Made by a program: the position numbers and the translations under genes. DNA of 64,000 nt from Termitidicoccus mucosus. GTDB taxonomy: Bacteria; Verrucomicrobiota; Verrucomicrobiia; Opitutales; Opitutaceae. The notes beneath the pieces are model-generated. The model searched no databases, had not been told where the DNA came from, and saw nothing but the letters and a program-made list of their open reading frames with translations. The DNA lies in assembly GCF_038725785.1 (NCBI RefSeq), contig NZ_CP109796.1:6882501-6946500 (forward strand). Direction: 5' to 3'. Below are positions 24,001 to 36,000 of this stretch, in pieces. How positions within the stretch are numbered: position 1 is the first letter of the stretch; each line of letters starts with the position of its first letter.

Positions 24001-27000
24001 GCGGTGCCGCTGGCGTTCACCGTCAGCGAGCCGTCGAGTTGCGCCGTGCTCGCGGTGACGAACGCGCCTCGATAGCCGAGGGTGTTCGTGAGCGTCAGCG
24101 TCAGCGTGGAGTCGGCGTTTTGCGAATACGAGCCGGTGACGGTGACCGTGCCGCTCTCGCCAACTGTCAGCGCGGCGGCGTTGCCGTTGGCGCCGTTGAA
24201 GTAATCGCCGGCCACCGTCCACAACGCCGTGCCGCCAATCGTCACCGCGCCGGTGCCGCCGTTGTCGGAAATATGAACATCACCGCTACTGATGCTGCCG
24301 CTTTCGGTCAGCAGCAGCATACCGCCGGCACCGGTACCGATTTCCACTTGATTGCTGATGTTCCAGAACGCCGAGCCGCTGACAGTGACCGCGCCGGTGC
24401 CGGAATAGCCGATAAGCACGGAATCGCTGCTGATGCTGCCGCTCCGGGTGAGCGTCAGCGAACCGGTGCTTTCATCGCCGCTAATATTAAACTCGCCGGA
24501 GGCGTTCCACCACGCGCTGCCGCTGACGGTCACACCACCACCAACCACAACATTGCCGCTGGCGATGCTACCGCTATTGGTCAGCGTCAGCGCACCCGTG
24601 CCGCTGTTGCCGATGAAGAAGTCGCTGCCGTTCGTGTTCCAGAACGCGCTGCCGCTGACGGTCACCGAACCAATGCCGGTGTCTTGGTAGCCGATATAAA
24701 CCGCGCCGCTGCGGATGCTGCCGCTGGCGGTCAGCGTCAGCGTGCCGCTACCTTCGCCGCCGACGATGAAATCGCTGCTGTCCGTGTCCCAGAACGCGCT
24801 GCCGCTGACGGTCGCCGCGCCGGTGCCGGTGGTGTTGTGACCGATGATGACTAGCCCGCTGAGGATGCTGCCGCTGTCGGTCAGCAACAGCGTGCCGCTG
24901 CCCGCGTGACCGACGAAGAAATCGTAACTGCCGTTGCCGCTGTTCCAGAATGCCGAGCCGCTGATGGTCACCGCGCCGACACCGGTGGCGCCGTTGCCGA
25001 TTTCGGTCACGTCGTTCGCATACACGACGCCGCTCTCGGTGAGCGCCACCGCGCCGGTGCCGCTGTTGCCGATGAAGAACTGGCTGCCCACATACCAAAG
25101 CGCCGAGCCGCTGACATTCGCCGTGCCGCTGCCGGTGGCGCCGTTGCCGAGATAAACCACGTCGGTGCTGACGCTGCCGCTGTTAGTGAGGCTCAACACG
25201 CCGGTTGCCGTGCCGCCGATGATGAAATCGTTGCCCGTGCCCGCGCTGCTGTTGGTCGTACTCCAGTAACCGCTGCCGCTGACCGTCGCGGTGCCGCCGT
25301 CAATCAACGCCGCCGCGCTGTTGTCAATCGCGCCGCTGCCGGTGACGAGCAAGTTGCCGCCATAGACGAAAGTCGTGCCGGTGTAGCTGTTGCTGGCGCT
25401 CAGTATCAGCGTGCCGCTGTTGCTGGCGGTGACGGTCAGCGACTTGCCATCCCATGTCGCGCCGCTGGCGTTGGCGGTGCCGTTGTCGGCGGTGGTGTTG
25501 CTGAGGGCCACGTCAACGTTGAAGCTCTCGCCGTTGTTCAGGGTGAAGTTGCCGTGCGATTGGTTGGTGGTGGAGAACCACGCGAGTTGCGAACCCAAGA
25601 CGTAATCCGTGCCGCCGATGATGTACAAGCCGTTGACCAAAAAGTCCCGCGCGCTGGTGCCGCCGGTGACGGATTTGGCGGTGAAATCATCGGTGATGCC
25701 GCCGACGGTGTGCAGCAGGACGATGGCGTTTTGCGCCAGCTCGCTCGCCTTCGTGCCGCTGGCGGTGCCGGTGTAGCCGGTGACCGTCAACGTGCCGGAC
25801 AGTTCCGCGCCGCCGGTGGCGGTGATGTAGGCGTCCGCCGCCGCGCGGCCCGCTTGCAGGTTCACGGTCAGCGTCGAGTTCGTGCCTTGAATGTAAAGAT
25901 TGCCGGCGACGGCGTGCGCGCTGCCGCTGATGGTGAAGGTGCCGGAGTTCTCGCTGCCGTTGTAGAAGTCAAGGTCGTAGGCCGCCGTGAGCAGCGCGTC
26001 ACCGCTGAGCGTGGTCTCGCCGTAATCGCCGCCCTTGAGATAAATGTACTTGCCGCCGCTGATGGTGCCGCCGGTCATGATGAGGTGGCCGGTGCCGCCG
26101 TCGCCGACATAGATTTGGGAATCAGTGCCGCTAACCGCAATCAAGCCGCCAGTCATGAGCAAGGTGCCGCTGCTCACGCCGGAGTTCCAGCCGCCGACGC
26201 TGAATGTGCCGTAAGTGCCCGTCACCGCGACGGTGCCGCCGCTGAGGGTGAACGCGCCGGTGCCCTCGGTGCCGACAAAAATGGTGTCGGTGGCGCCCAG
26301 CAACCCGCCGCCCATGCTGCCGGTGCCGACCGCGTCGTCATCGTAACCGAAATAAATATTTTGCGCGCTGACGCTGCCGCTGACATTCAGCACGCCGTTG
26401 CCGCTGCCGCCGACGATGAGGTCGTTTTGCGCGCCGAGGTAGCCGCTGACGTTCACCGTGCCGCTCGCGCCGGTGGCGCTGCCGATGACCACATAGCTCG
26501 TACTGCCCGTCCAGCCGGTGATGTTTAACACGCCGCCGTCAACGGTCGTCGTGCCGGTGTAGGTGTTGGTCGCGCTCAGCGTCAGCGTGCCGTCGCCGAG
26601 TTTGGTCAGCGACTTGCCATCCCAGCCGCTGGCGTAGGTGCCGTTGCTGACGAAGTTGTTCGTGTCGCTGAGGACGACATCCACGTTGAACGCGCTGCCG
26701 CTCCCGAGGGTGAAATTGCCGTGCCCGTCGAGGCTGTCGCCGAACCACGCGAGGTTCACGCCAGCGAGGTATTGTTTCGCGTCGGCGCTCTTGTAAATGC
26801 CGCCGTACAAATAATCCGGCAGGTCGCCCGCCAGCCCGCCCAGCGTGGCGGTGGCGAAGGTGCCGCTGATGGTGCCGCTCGCGCCGGTCGCGCTGATGAG
26901 GACTTGCTTGCTGTCAGCCAGCACCGCGCTGGCGGTGTTGAAATTGCTGCCCGCGGCGAAGCCGACAACATTGATGGTGCCGCCGACCGTCGCCGAGTTC

Positions 27001-30000
27001 GCGTAGATGAAAGCGTCATTGGTGCCGCGCGCGATCACGCCGTTGCCCGAGGCGTCGAGCGTCAGCGTGGAGACCGCGTTTTGCGAATACACGCCGGCGG
27101 CGGTGACCAAGCCGCTGCCGGTGACGGTCAGGTTGCCGGTGGCGTTGGCGGCGTTGTAGTAGCCGTTGTAAAAATCCTCGCTCGCGCCCAACCGCGCCGT
27201 GCCGCCGACGGTGACCGTGCCGAAACCCGTGCCGGTGTAGAGGTCGTTGTAGTAGCCGAGGACGATCCGCTTGGCGCTGATGCTGCCGCTCTCGCTGAGC
27301 GTCAGCGTGCCGCGGCCATATTCGCCGACGGTGAAGTAGTCATCCATCCGCCAGTACGCCGAGCCGCTGACGGTGGCGACGCCGGTGCCGCTGCCGGCGC
27401 CGATACCGCCGGCGCCGCTGTCAATCCTGCCGTTCCCGGTGAGCGTCAGCGTGCCGGTGCCGTAGTTTGCAACGTAAAGACCCTCCACCGCCGTCAACCG
27501 GGCGGAGTCGCTGACGGTGAGCACGCCGGCGGAGTTGTCGGAGTTGCCGAGGTAAAGCAACCGGCCGACGCTGAGGCTGCCGCTCTCGGTGAGCGTCAGC
27601 GCGCCCGCGCCCATGCCGCCGACCAAGAAATCCCTGGCGCTGTTCCAAAACGCCGAGCCGCTGACGGAGACTTCGCCCCGGCCGCTCACGTGGCTGCCGA
27701 GCTTCACATCGCTGCCGCTGTTGACGGCGCCGCCGCCGGTCAGCGCCAGCACACCGGTGCCGCTGGTGCCGACATAGAAATCCCCGCCGACCGCCAGCAA
27801 CCCGCCGCTGACGGTGCCGGTGCCGAGCGCGCCGGCTTGCGCGCCCATGATCATCGTCTGGCTGACGCTGACGGTGCCGCCCTGAACGAGCAGCACGCCG
27901 CTCGTGGTGTCGCCGATGATGGCGTTGGTGGCGGTCAGATACGCGCCGGGGGTGTTGATGACGCCGCCGCCGTTGACGTACAAATCGTCGCTGGTCCAGC
28001 CGCTGTTAATGAGCCAGCCGCCGAGGACGTTCAGGCCGGCGAGGCGGTTGGTGGCGCTGAGGATGAGGGTGCCGCTGTTGGCGGCGGTCAGCGTCAGCGT
28101 CGCGCCGTCCCACGCGCTGCCGCTGGCGTTGGTCGTGCCGTTGTCGGGGTTGGTGGCGGAGAGGTTCACGTCCACGGTGAAGCTCTCGCCGCTGTTCAGG
28201 GTGAAATTGCCGTGGCTGGTGGTCGTGTCGCTGAACCACGCCAGTTGCGAACCCAGGACGTAGTCGGTGCCGCCGGTGATGTACGCGCCGAAGACCAGGA
28301 AGTCGCGCTGGCTGGTGCCGCCGCTGACGGTCTTGGTGGCAAAGTCGCCGCTGATGGTGGAGGTGTGGATGAGCACTTGCGCGTTGTTGACGAGCGCCGA
28401 GGCGCTGCCGCTGCCGTTGAACAGCGCCGTGCCGCTGGCGTTGACGGTCAGCGAGCCGTCGAGTTGCGCCGTGCTCGCGGTGACGAACGCGCCGCGCGAG
28501 TTGAGCGTGCCGCCGAGGGTGAGCGCCAGCGTGGAGGCGTTGTTTTGCGAATACGTGCCGGTGACGGCGACGCTGCCGCTGTCGCTGACGGCCAGCGAGC
28601 CGGTGCCGGTGCTGCCGACGTAGAAATTGCCCGCGCTCAGGAGGCCGCTGCCGCTGACAGCGCCGGCGCCGACGCCGTTTTCCGCGCCGATTTGAACCGT
28701 GCCGCCGACGTTGATGACGCCGCGGTCGGTGAGCAGCAGCGCGCCGGTGCCGGTGGTCGCGTAGCCGGTGCCGACGGTGAGGTTGCCGGTGGCTGTGACC
28801 AGGCCGGTGCCGCTGACGGTCAGGGTGCCGGAGGTTTGGGTGCTGTCGGCGTCGCCGACGGTGATGTCACCGGAGCGGACGCTGCCGCTGTTGGTGACGG
28901 TCAGCGCGCCGGTGCCGCCGTCCAGGCCGACGGTAAGGTAGGTGTCGGCGAGCAGATAACCGCTGCCGCCGACGACGCCCGTGCCGAGCGCCCCGACGGC
29001 GTTGCCGATGACGATGCTCTGTTGCGCGGCGACGGTACCGCCGGTGACGGCCAGCGCGCCGGTGCCGTTGTGGCCGACGAGGAAATCGCCGCCATTCACC
29101 GTCCAGAACGCCGAGCCGCTGACATTCACCGTGCCGCTGCCGGTGGCGCGGTCGCCGATGATGAGGTTGCCGCTGTTGATGACGGCGCTGTCGGTGGCGA
29201 TGAAGACGCCAGTGGCGGTGCCGCCGACGATGAAGTCTCTGGCGGTCGTCCACACGCCGCTGCCGCTGACGGTCGCGGTGCCGCCGTCAATCAGCGCGGA
29301 GTCGGAATTATTGATGGAGCCGGTGCCGCTGACGATGAACGCGCCGCCGAGCATCGAGGTGGTGCCGGTGTAATTGTTGCTGGCGCTGAGGATGAGAGTG
29401 CCGCTGTTGCTGGCGGTGACGGTCAGCGACTGGCCGTCCCAACCGCTCGCGTAGGTGCCGTTGTTGACGAAGTTGTTGGTGTTGCTGAGGCTGACGTTCA
29501 CGTCGAACGAGGTGCCGCTGGCGACGGTGAAGTTGCCGTGGCCGTTCGCCGCGTCGCCGAACCAGGAGAGGTTCATGCCGGCGACGTATTGTTTCGCGTC
29601 GGCGGTCTTGTAGATGCCGCCGTAGAGATAATCGGGCAGGCCCGCGCCGTTGAGGCCCGCCAGCGTCGCCGTGGCAAACACGCCGCTGATGGTGCCGGTC
29701 GCGCCCGCGCCCGTCGCGCTGATGAGGACTTGGCGGCTGCCGCTGAGGACGGCTTGCGCGTTGTTGAAATTGCCGCCAGAGGTGAAGCCGCTGACGCTGA
29801 TGGTGCCGCCGACCGTCGCCGACGAGGCGGTGATGAAGGCGTCGTTCACGCCGCGCGCCGAGGCGTCGAGCGTCAGCGTGCTGTCGGTTTCCTGCGAATA
29901 CGTGCCGGTGACGTTCACCAAGCCGCTGCCGCTGATGCCTAGCGCCGCCGTGCCGCGCACCGTCATGGTGTCGCCAACGCTGACCAAGCCGGTGTCGCTG

Positions 30001-33000
30001 ACCGTCAGCGCCGCGCCTAACAGGTCGAAGTTGGTGCCGACCTCCAGCACGCCCGCGCCGCCGACCGAGCCGGTGACGACCTCGCCAGCGCCAGCGTCAG
30101 CCATCATCTCCAAATACCCGCCGATGGCGACGCGCCCGCTGCCGCCGACCGCGAGGGCGGTGGTGCCGCCGTAAGCGAGCAAACTGGCGTTCCAGTCCGT
30201 GACGAGCCGCGCCGTGTCGCTGACGGTGATGGTGAAGTTGCCGTAGTTAGAGGCATGGACCTCGCCGAGCCGGACGCTGCCGCTGCCGGCCACGTTCAGG
30301 GCGAAGGTGCCGCTCACCCCGCCGTCGGTAAAGAGACCGTTGGCCGCCAGCAGGCTGCCGGCACCGCCGACGGTGACCGCGGCGTCAGCCCCGTCGCCGA
30401 CCAGCAAGGCTGCCCCGATGCTGACGCCGCCGCTGCCGCTGACGGTCAGCGCGGCGGTGCCGGTGACGGCCAAATTTTCGGCCGCCGCCACCGAGCCGGT
30501 GTCTTGCACCAAGAGCACGCCGGTACCGCTCTGGCTGACCGTGCCGATGGTGAAGTTCGTCGCGCTCCACACGCCACTGCCGCTGACGGTGGCGGTGCCG
30601 CCGCCAATCAACGCCGCCGCGCTGTTATTGATGCCGCCGGTGCCGCTGACGATGAACTCGCCGCCGAGCACCGAGGTCGTGCCGGTGTAATTGTTGGACG
30701 CGCTGAGGATGAGCGTGCCGCGATTGCTCGACGTGACCGTCAGCGAGCGTCCGTCCCACGCGATGACGGTGCCGCTGATGGCGGCGTGCGGCGTGGTGTC
30801 GCTGAGGGTCACGTCCACGTTGAAACTCTCGCCCGCGCCGAGGGTGAAGTTGCCGTGGCTTGCCGTCGTGTCGCTGTACCACGCCAATTCCGAGCCGAGC
30901 ACGTAATCGGTGCCGCCGACGATGAACGCGCCGAAGGTCAGGAAGTCCCTCACGCTGGTGCCGCCGCTGATGGTCTTCGTCGCAAAGTCGCCGCTGATGG
31001 TGCCGGTGTGGATGAGGACTTGCGCGCCGCCCGCGAGGGCCGAGGCGCTGCCGCCGCTGACGAACGCCGCCGTGCCGCCGGCGTTGACCATCAGCGCGCC
31101 GTCGAGTTGCGCCGCCGTCGCCGTGATGAACGCGCCGCGCGAGTTGAGGGTGCCGCCGAGGTTCAGCGTCAGCGCGCTGCCTTGGTCTTGAAGATATGTG
31201 CCGCCGACGCTGACGCTGCCGCTGTCGCTGACGGCGAGCCAGCCGGTGCCGGTGGCGGTGCCGGTCAGGCCGTCGGTCGCGCTGCCGCCGACGGCGAGGT
31301 TGCCCGCCGCGAGCAGCCGCGCGCTGCCGCTGACGGTGACCGTCGCCGCGTTCCCGCCATACTGGCTGTCATCAGCGTAAAAGGCGTGGCCGATGGCGAT
31401 GTTGGAGCCGCTGACGAGGCCGCCGCCGCTAATGTCGAGCCGCGCCGAACCGGTCGCGCCGAGCCGGATGTCACCGTCCGCCGCGAGCACGCCGGCGCCG
31501 CTGACGCTGCCAACGGCGGTGTTGCCGAGATTGAGGGTTTCCAAACCGGCAAAGCTGATGTCGTGGCTGCTATGCACGGTGCCGCCGGCGACGGCCAGCG
31601 CGCCGCTGCCGTAGTAACCAATGACCACGCCGCCCACCACCACGCCGCCCGTCCCGGTCATATAGCCAACCGCGTCCACGAGGCCCGCGCTGACGGTGAG
31701 GGTGCTGGTGACGCTGGCATTGCCCGAGCCGACCACGAGGTCGAGCGCCGCCGTGACGGTGCCGCCGCTGACGGTGAGGACGCCCGCGCCGCCATTGCCG
31801 CCGAGCAAGACGCTTTGCCCGCCCGCCAGCAGACCGCCGCTGACCGTGACCGCGCCGGTGCCGCCGTAGTAGCCCAGCGTCACGTCACCGCCCGCGCTGA
31901 CCGTGCCGGAGTTGATGAGGAGCGAGCCGCTGCCGTAACTGCCGACCTGAAGGCCGCCGCCCACCGTCACCAAACCCGTGACCGTGCCGGCGCCGAGGCC
32001 GCCGTCCGCCATCCCGAAGCCGAGGAAACCCGCCGCCAGCGTGCCGCCGCTGACGGTGAGGACGCCCGCGCCCTCGCTGCCGATGACGACCCCGCCGTCC
32101 GCCGTCACCAAACCGGCCGCGCCGACGGCCAGCGTGCCGCTCGCGCCGATTTCCACGCCGGCGTAAATGTCGCCGGACGCGCTCACCGTGCCGCTGACGA
32201 TGAGCGCGCCGGTGCCGCCCTGGCCGATGTAGATTTCCTGCGCGCCGAAATAGCCGCTGCCGCCGACGGTGATGACGCCGCGGTCGGCGCCCGTCTCGCC
32301 GATGATGACGAGCGCCGTGCTGCCGGTCCAGCCGGTGACGGCGAGTTCGCCGCCGTTGACGATGGTGTCGCCGGTGTAATTGTTCGTCGCGCTGAGGATG
32401 AGGGTGCCGCTGTTGCTCGACGTGACGGTCAGCGACTTGCCATCCCAACCGCTGACGTAGGTGCTGCTACCGGCGAGGCCCATCGTGTCGCTGAGGGTGA
32501 CGTTGACGTTGAAGCTGGTGTTGGGGTCGAGGGTGAAGCCGCCGTAGCCGCTGTTGGTGTCGCCGAACCACGCGAGTTGCGCGCCCGCGACATACGCGCT
32601 GCCGCTGGTGGTCTTGTAAATGCCGCCGTACAAATAATCCGGCAGGTTCGCGCCGCCGTTGACGATGGTCGCCGTGGTGAACAAGCCGCTGATGGTGCCG
32701 CTGGTCGTGCTGATGAGCAACTGATGGCTGCCGCTCTGCACGCTTTGCGCGTCGGCGAAGTTGGAGCCGGTGGCGAAGTCCTCGACGATGATGGTGCCGC
32801 TGACCGTCGCGCTGCTGGCGATGATGAAGGCGTCGCTCAAGCCGCGCGCGCTGGCGCTGACGGTCAGCGTCGAGTATTGGTTTTGCGAGTAAGTGCCACC
32901 AACGGTGACGAGGCCGCTGCCGCTGATGCTCATGCTGCCGGTGGCGACGCCATGACCGAGGTAGAAATTGCTTGCCGTGGCAACCAAGGCGGTGCCGCTG

Positions 33001-36000
33001 ACGCTCGCCAAGCCGCTGCCAGTGCCGGTCACGCCGAAGTCCGCGCCGACCGCGCCAATATAAATGTCATTCGCCGAGGTGAAGCTGCCGCTCTCGCTGA
33101 GGTTCAGCGCGCCGGTGCCGCCGAGGCCGATGACGCTCACGCCGCCGGTGGCATTGAGCCAGCCGGAGCCGCTGATGTTCACCGTGCCGGTGGCGCCGGC
33201 CCTGGCGCTCGCCACCAGCGCCGCGCCGGTCACGCTGTCGCCCGCCACGCTGACGTGGCCGCCGCCGGTGATGTTCAGCACGCCGCTGTCACCGGCATAG
33301 CCGCCGAGATACAGCGCGTCACTCCGCCACACGCCGCTGCCGCTGACGGTGGCAAAACCGCTGCCGGCGCTGCCGGTGTTGGCGCCGTCGCCGATGGTGT
33401 CGTTGGTCGCGCCGGTGGTGTCCACCGTGCCGCCGCTGACGAGCAGCCAGCCCGTGCTGCCGATGCCGCCGATGATCAGGCCGTTGGGACCGTACGGCCC
33501 GTCGTGGGGGTTGACCACGGTGAGCAAGCCGCCGCTGACGCTCAGCGTGCCGCTGCCGCCGTTCTTGCCGACCCACGTCGGGGCGCCGCTGCCGGTGAAG
33601 GTCACGCTGCCGCTGTCGGTGAGGTTCAGCACACCGGCGCCGCCGTTGCCGCCGATGACGGATTCGACGGAGTTGTCCGCGCCGCCGACATTGAGGAAAC
33701 CGCTGCCGCTGACGGTCAGCGTACCGCTCGCGCCGCTGACGTTGCCGACTTGGACGGTGACGGTGTTATTGACGCTGCCGGTGCCAGTGATTTCAAGGAC
33801 GCCGCCGAGAACGCTGGTGGTGCCGCTGTAGCTGTTGCTCGCGCTGAGGATGAGGGTGCCGCTGTTGCTGCTCGTGACGGTCAGCGACTTGCCATCCCAA
33901 CCACTCACATACGGGGAGTTGTTCGTGTCGCTGAGGCTGACGTTGACATTGAAGCTCGTGCCGCTGGCGACGGTGAAGTTGCCGTGGCCGTTGGCCGCGT
34001 CGCCGAACCATGAGAGGTCCAGGCCGGCGACGTAGTGTTTGGCGTCGGCGGTTTTGTAGATGCCGCCGTAGAGGTAGTCGGGCAGACCGCTGCCGCTGAA
34101 GCCAACCAGCGTGCTGCTGTCGAAGAAGCCGCTGATGGTGCCGCTGGTCGCGCTGATGAGCAATTGCCGGTCGCTGTTGAGGACGCTCGCGGCGTCGGCG
34201 AAGACGCTGCCGGTGGGGAGGAAGCCGCTGACGTTGATGGTGCCGCTGATGGTCGCCGAACTGGCGTAGATGAAGGCGTCGTTCGTCCCGCGCACGATGC
34301 CGCCGCCGCTGGCGCTGAGGGTGAGGACGCTGTTCGCGTTTTGCACATAGACGCCGCCGACGGTGACGAGGCCGCTGCCGGTGATGGCGAGGTTGCCGGT
34401 GCCGCTGGTGCTGCCGAGGATGAAATTGCCCGCGGTGGCAACCAAGCCGCTGCCGCTGACGCTGACCGTGCCGAGGCCGCCGTCGCCGCTGCCGTAGCCA
34501 AATTCATTGAGCGCGGCGCCGATGATAATGTCACTGCCGGCGGTGAGGCTGCCGCTCTGGCCGACGGTCAGCCCGCCCGCGCCGCTGGCGCCAAACACCA
34601 CGCGGTCGCCCGCGTCATACCAGCCGCCGCCGCTGATGGCGACCGTGCCGCTGTTGCCACCGCCCAAGCCAACGCCCAGCGCCATGCCGAGCACGTCATA
34701 ACCCGCCGCGCTGATCCGCCCGTTGCCGGTCACATTCACCACACCCAGCCCGCTGCCGTCCGCGCCATTCGCGGCGAAGCCGGCCAGCAGCACGCGGCTC
34801 TCCCACACGCCGCTGCCGCTGACGGTGGCAAAGCCGCCGCCGGCGGTCGCCCCCATGCCGGCGCCGATGGAATCAAAGCCGGTGTCACGGGTGTCCAGCG
34901 TGCCGCCGCTGATGAACAGATAGCCGGCGCTGTCGTCGCCAAAACCGAGCGCGATTCCCTCGGCATTGGTGATGTCGCCGGTCCGGCCCTGGAGATTGAC
35001 GAGTGCCAGCACCGCCCGGCCGCTGATGGCGACCGTGCCGCTGCCGCCGGCGGTGCCGACCAGGAACGGACTCTCGCTGCCGCTGATGGTGACCCGGGCG
35101 TCGTCGCCGAGGCCCAGGACGCCGCTGGCGCCGGCACCGTAGCCGAGCGCGGAAATGTTGTAATTGGCGCCGGTGTCGCCAATCGTGAGCACGCCGTTGC
35201 CGCTGACGTTGATGGCGCCGCTGCCGGTGGCCGTGTTGCCGGCCATGAATTGGCTGGCGACGGTCACGCTGCCGGTGATGTTCAGCGCGCCGACGGTGGT
35301 GTCGCCGACGGTGAGATGGTTCACGCCCCAGTAGCCGGTGCCGCTGACATTCACGGTGCCGCCGTTGATGAGGCCGGCGGCGTTGGTGCCGGTCCAGCCG
35401 GTGATGGCGAGGACGCCGCCGTTGACGGTGGTCGTGCCGGTGAAATCATTGCTGGCGCTGAGGATGAGCGTGCCGCTGTTGCTGCTGGTGACGGTGAGCG
35501 ACTTGCCATCCCAGCCGTTCGCGTAACTCGCCGCGCCCATCGTGTCGCTGAGGCTGACGTTCACGTCGAAGCTGGTGCCGCTGGCGATGGTGAAGTTGCC
35601 GTTGCCGTCGTTGGTGTCGCCGAGCCATGAGAGGTTCACGCCGGCGTAGTATTTGGTGTCGTTGTCGTCCTTGTAGAAGAAGCCGTAGATATAATCCGGC
35701 AAATCCGCGCCGTTGTAACCCGCCAGCGTCGCCGTGGCGAAGACGCCGTTGATGGTGCCGCTGGTCGCGCTGATGATGAGTTGGCGGCTGTTGCTGACGA
35801 CGGCCTGCGCGTTGTCAAAAGCCTCGCCCGTGCCGAAGCCGGTGACCGTCAGCGTCCCGCCGACCGTCGCCGAACTGGCGTAGATGAAGGCGTCGTCCAA
35901 GCCGCGGCCGGCGGCGTCAATCGCCAGCGAGCCAACCGCGTTTTGCAAATAAGTGCCGCCGACCGTCACCAAGCCGCTGCCGCTGATGTTCAGCGCGCCG

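Larger units (their letters stand above)
7200..35750 (-). repeat. Linker family B (LNDAF...ASSATVSGTI...LPDYLYGG-YKT)
   Basis: This is an alternative linker in the same position as family A, recognised by LPDYLYGGIYKT and LSWFGD. Copies lie near 7320, 8650, 13140, 14495, 22650, 26810, 29620, 32625 and 34065, with a divergent copy near 35690 (YIYGFFYKDDND). Two subtypes exist: one with TTSGTISGLFT-ATIVNGG and TSGSAYVAG, the other with GTISGVFATATLAG and ADAKQYVAG. Confidence 0.85.
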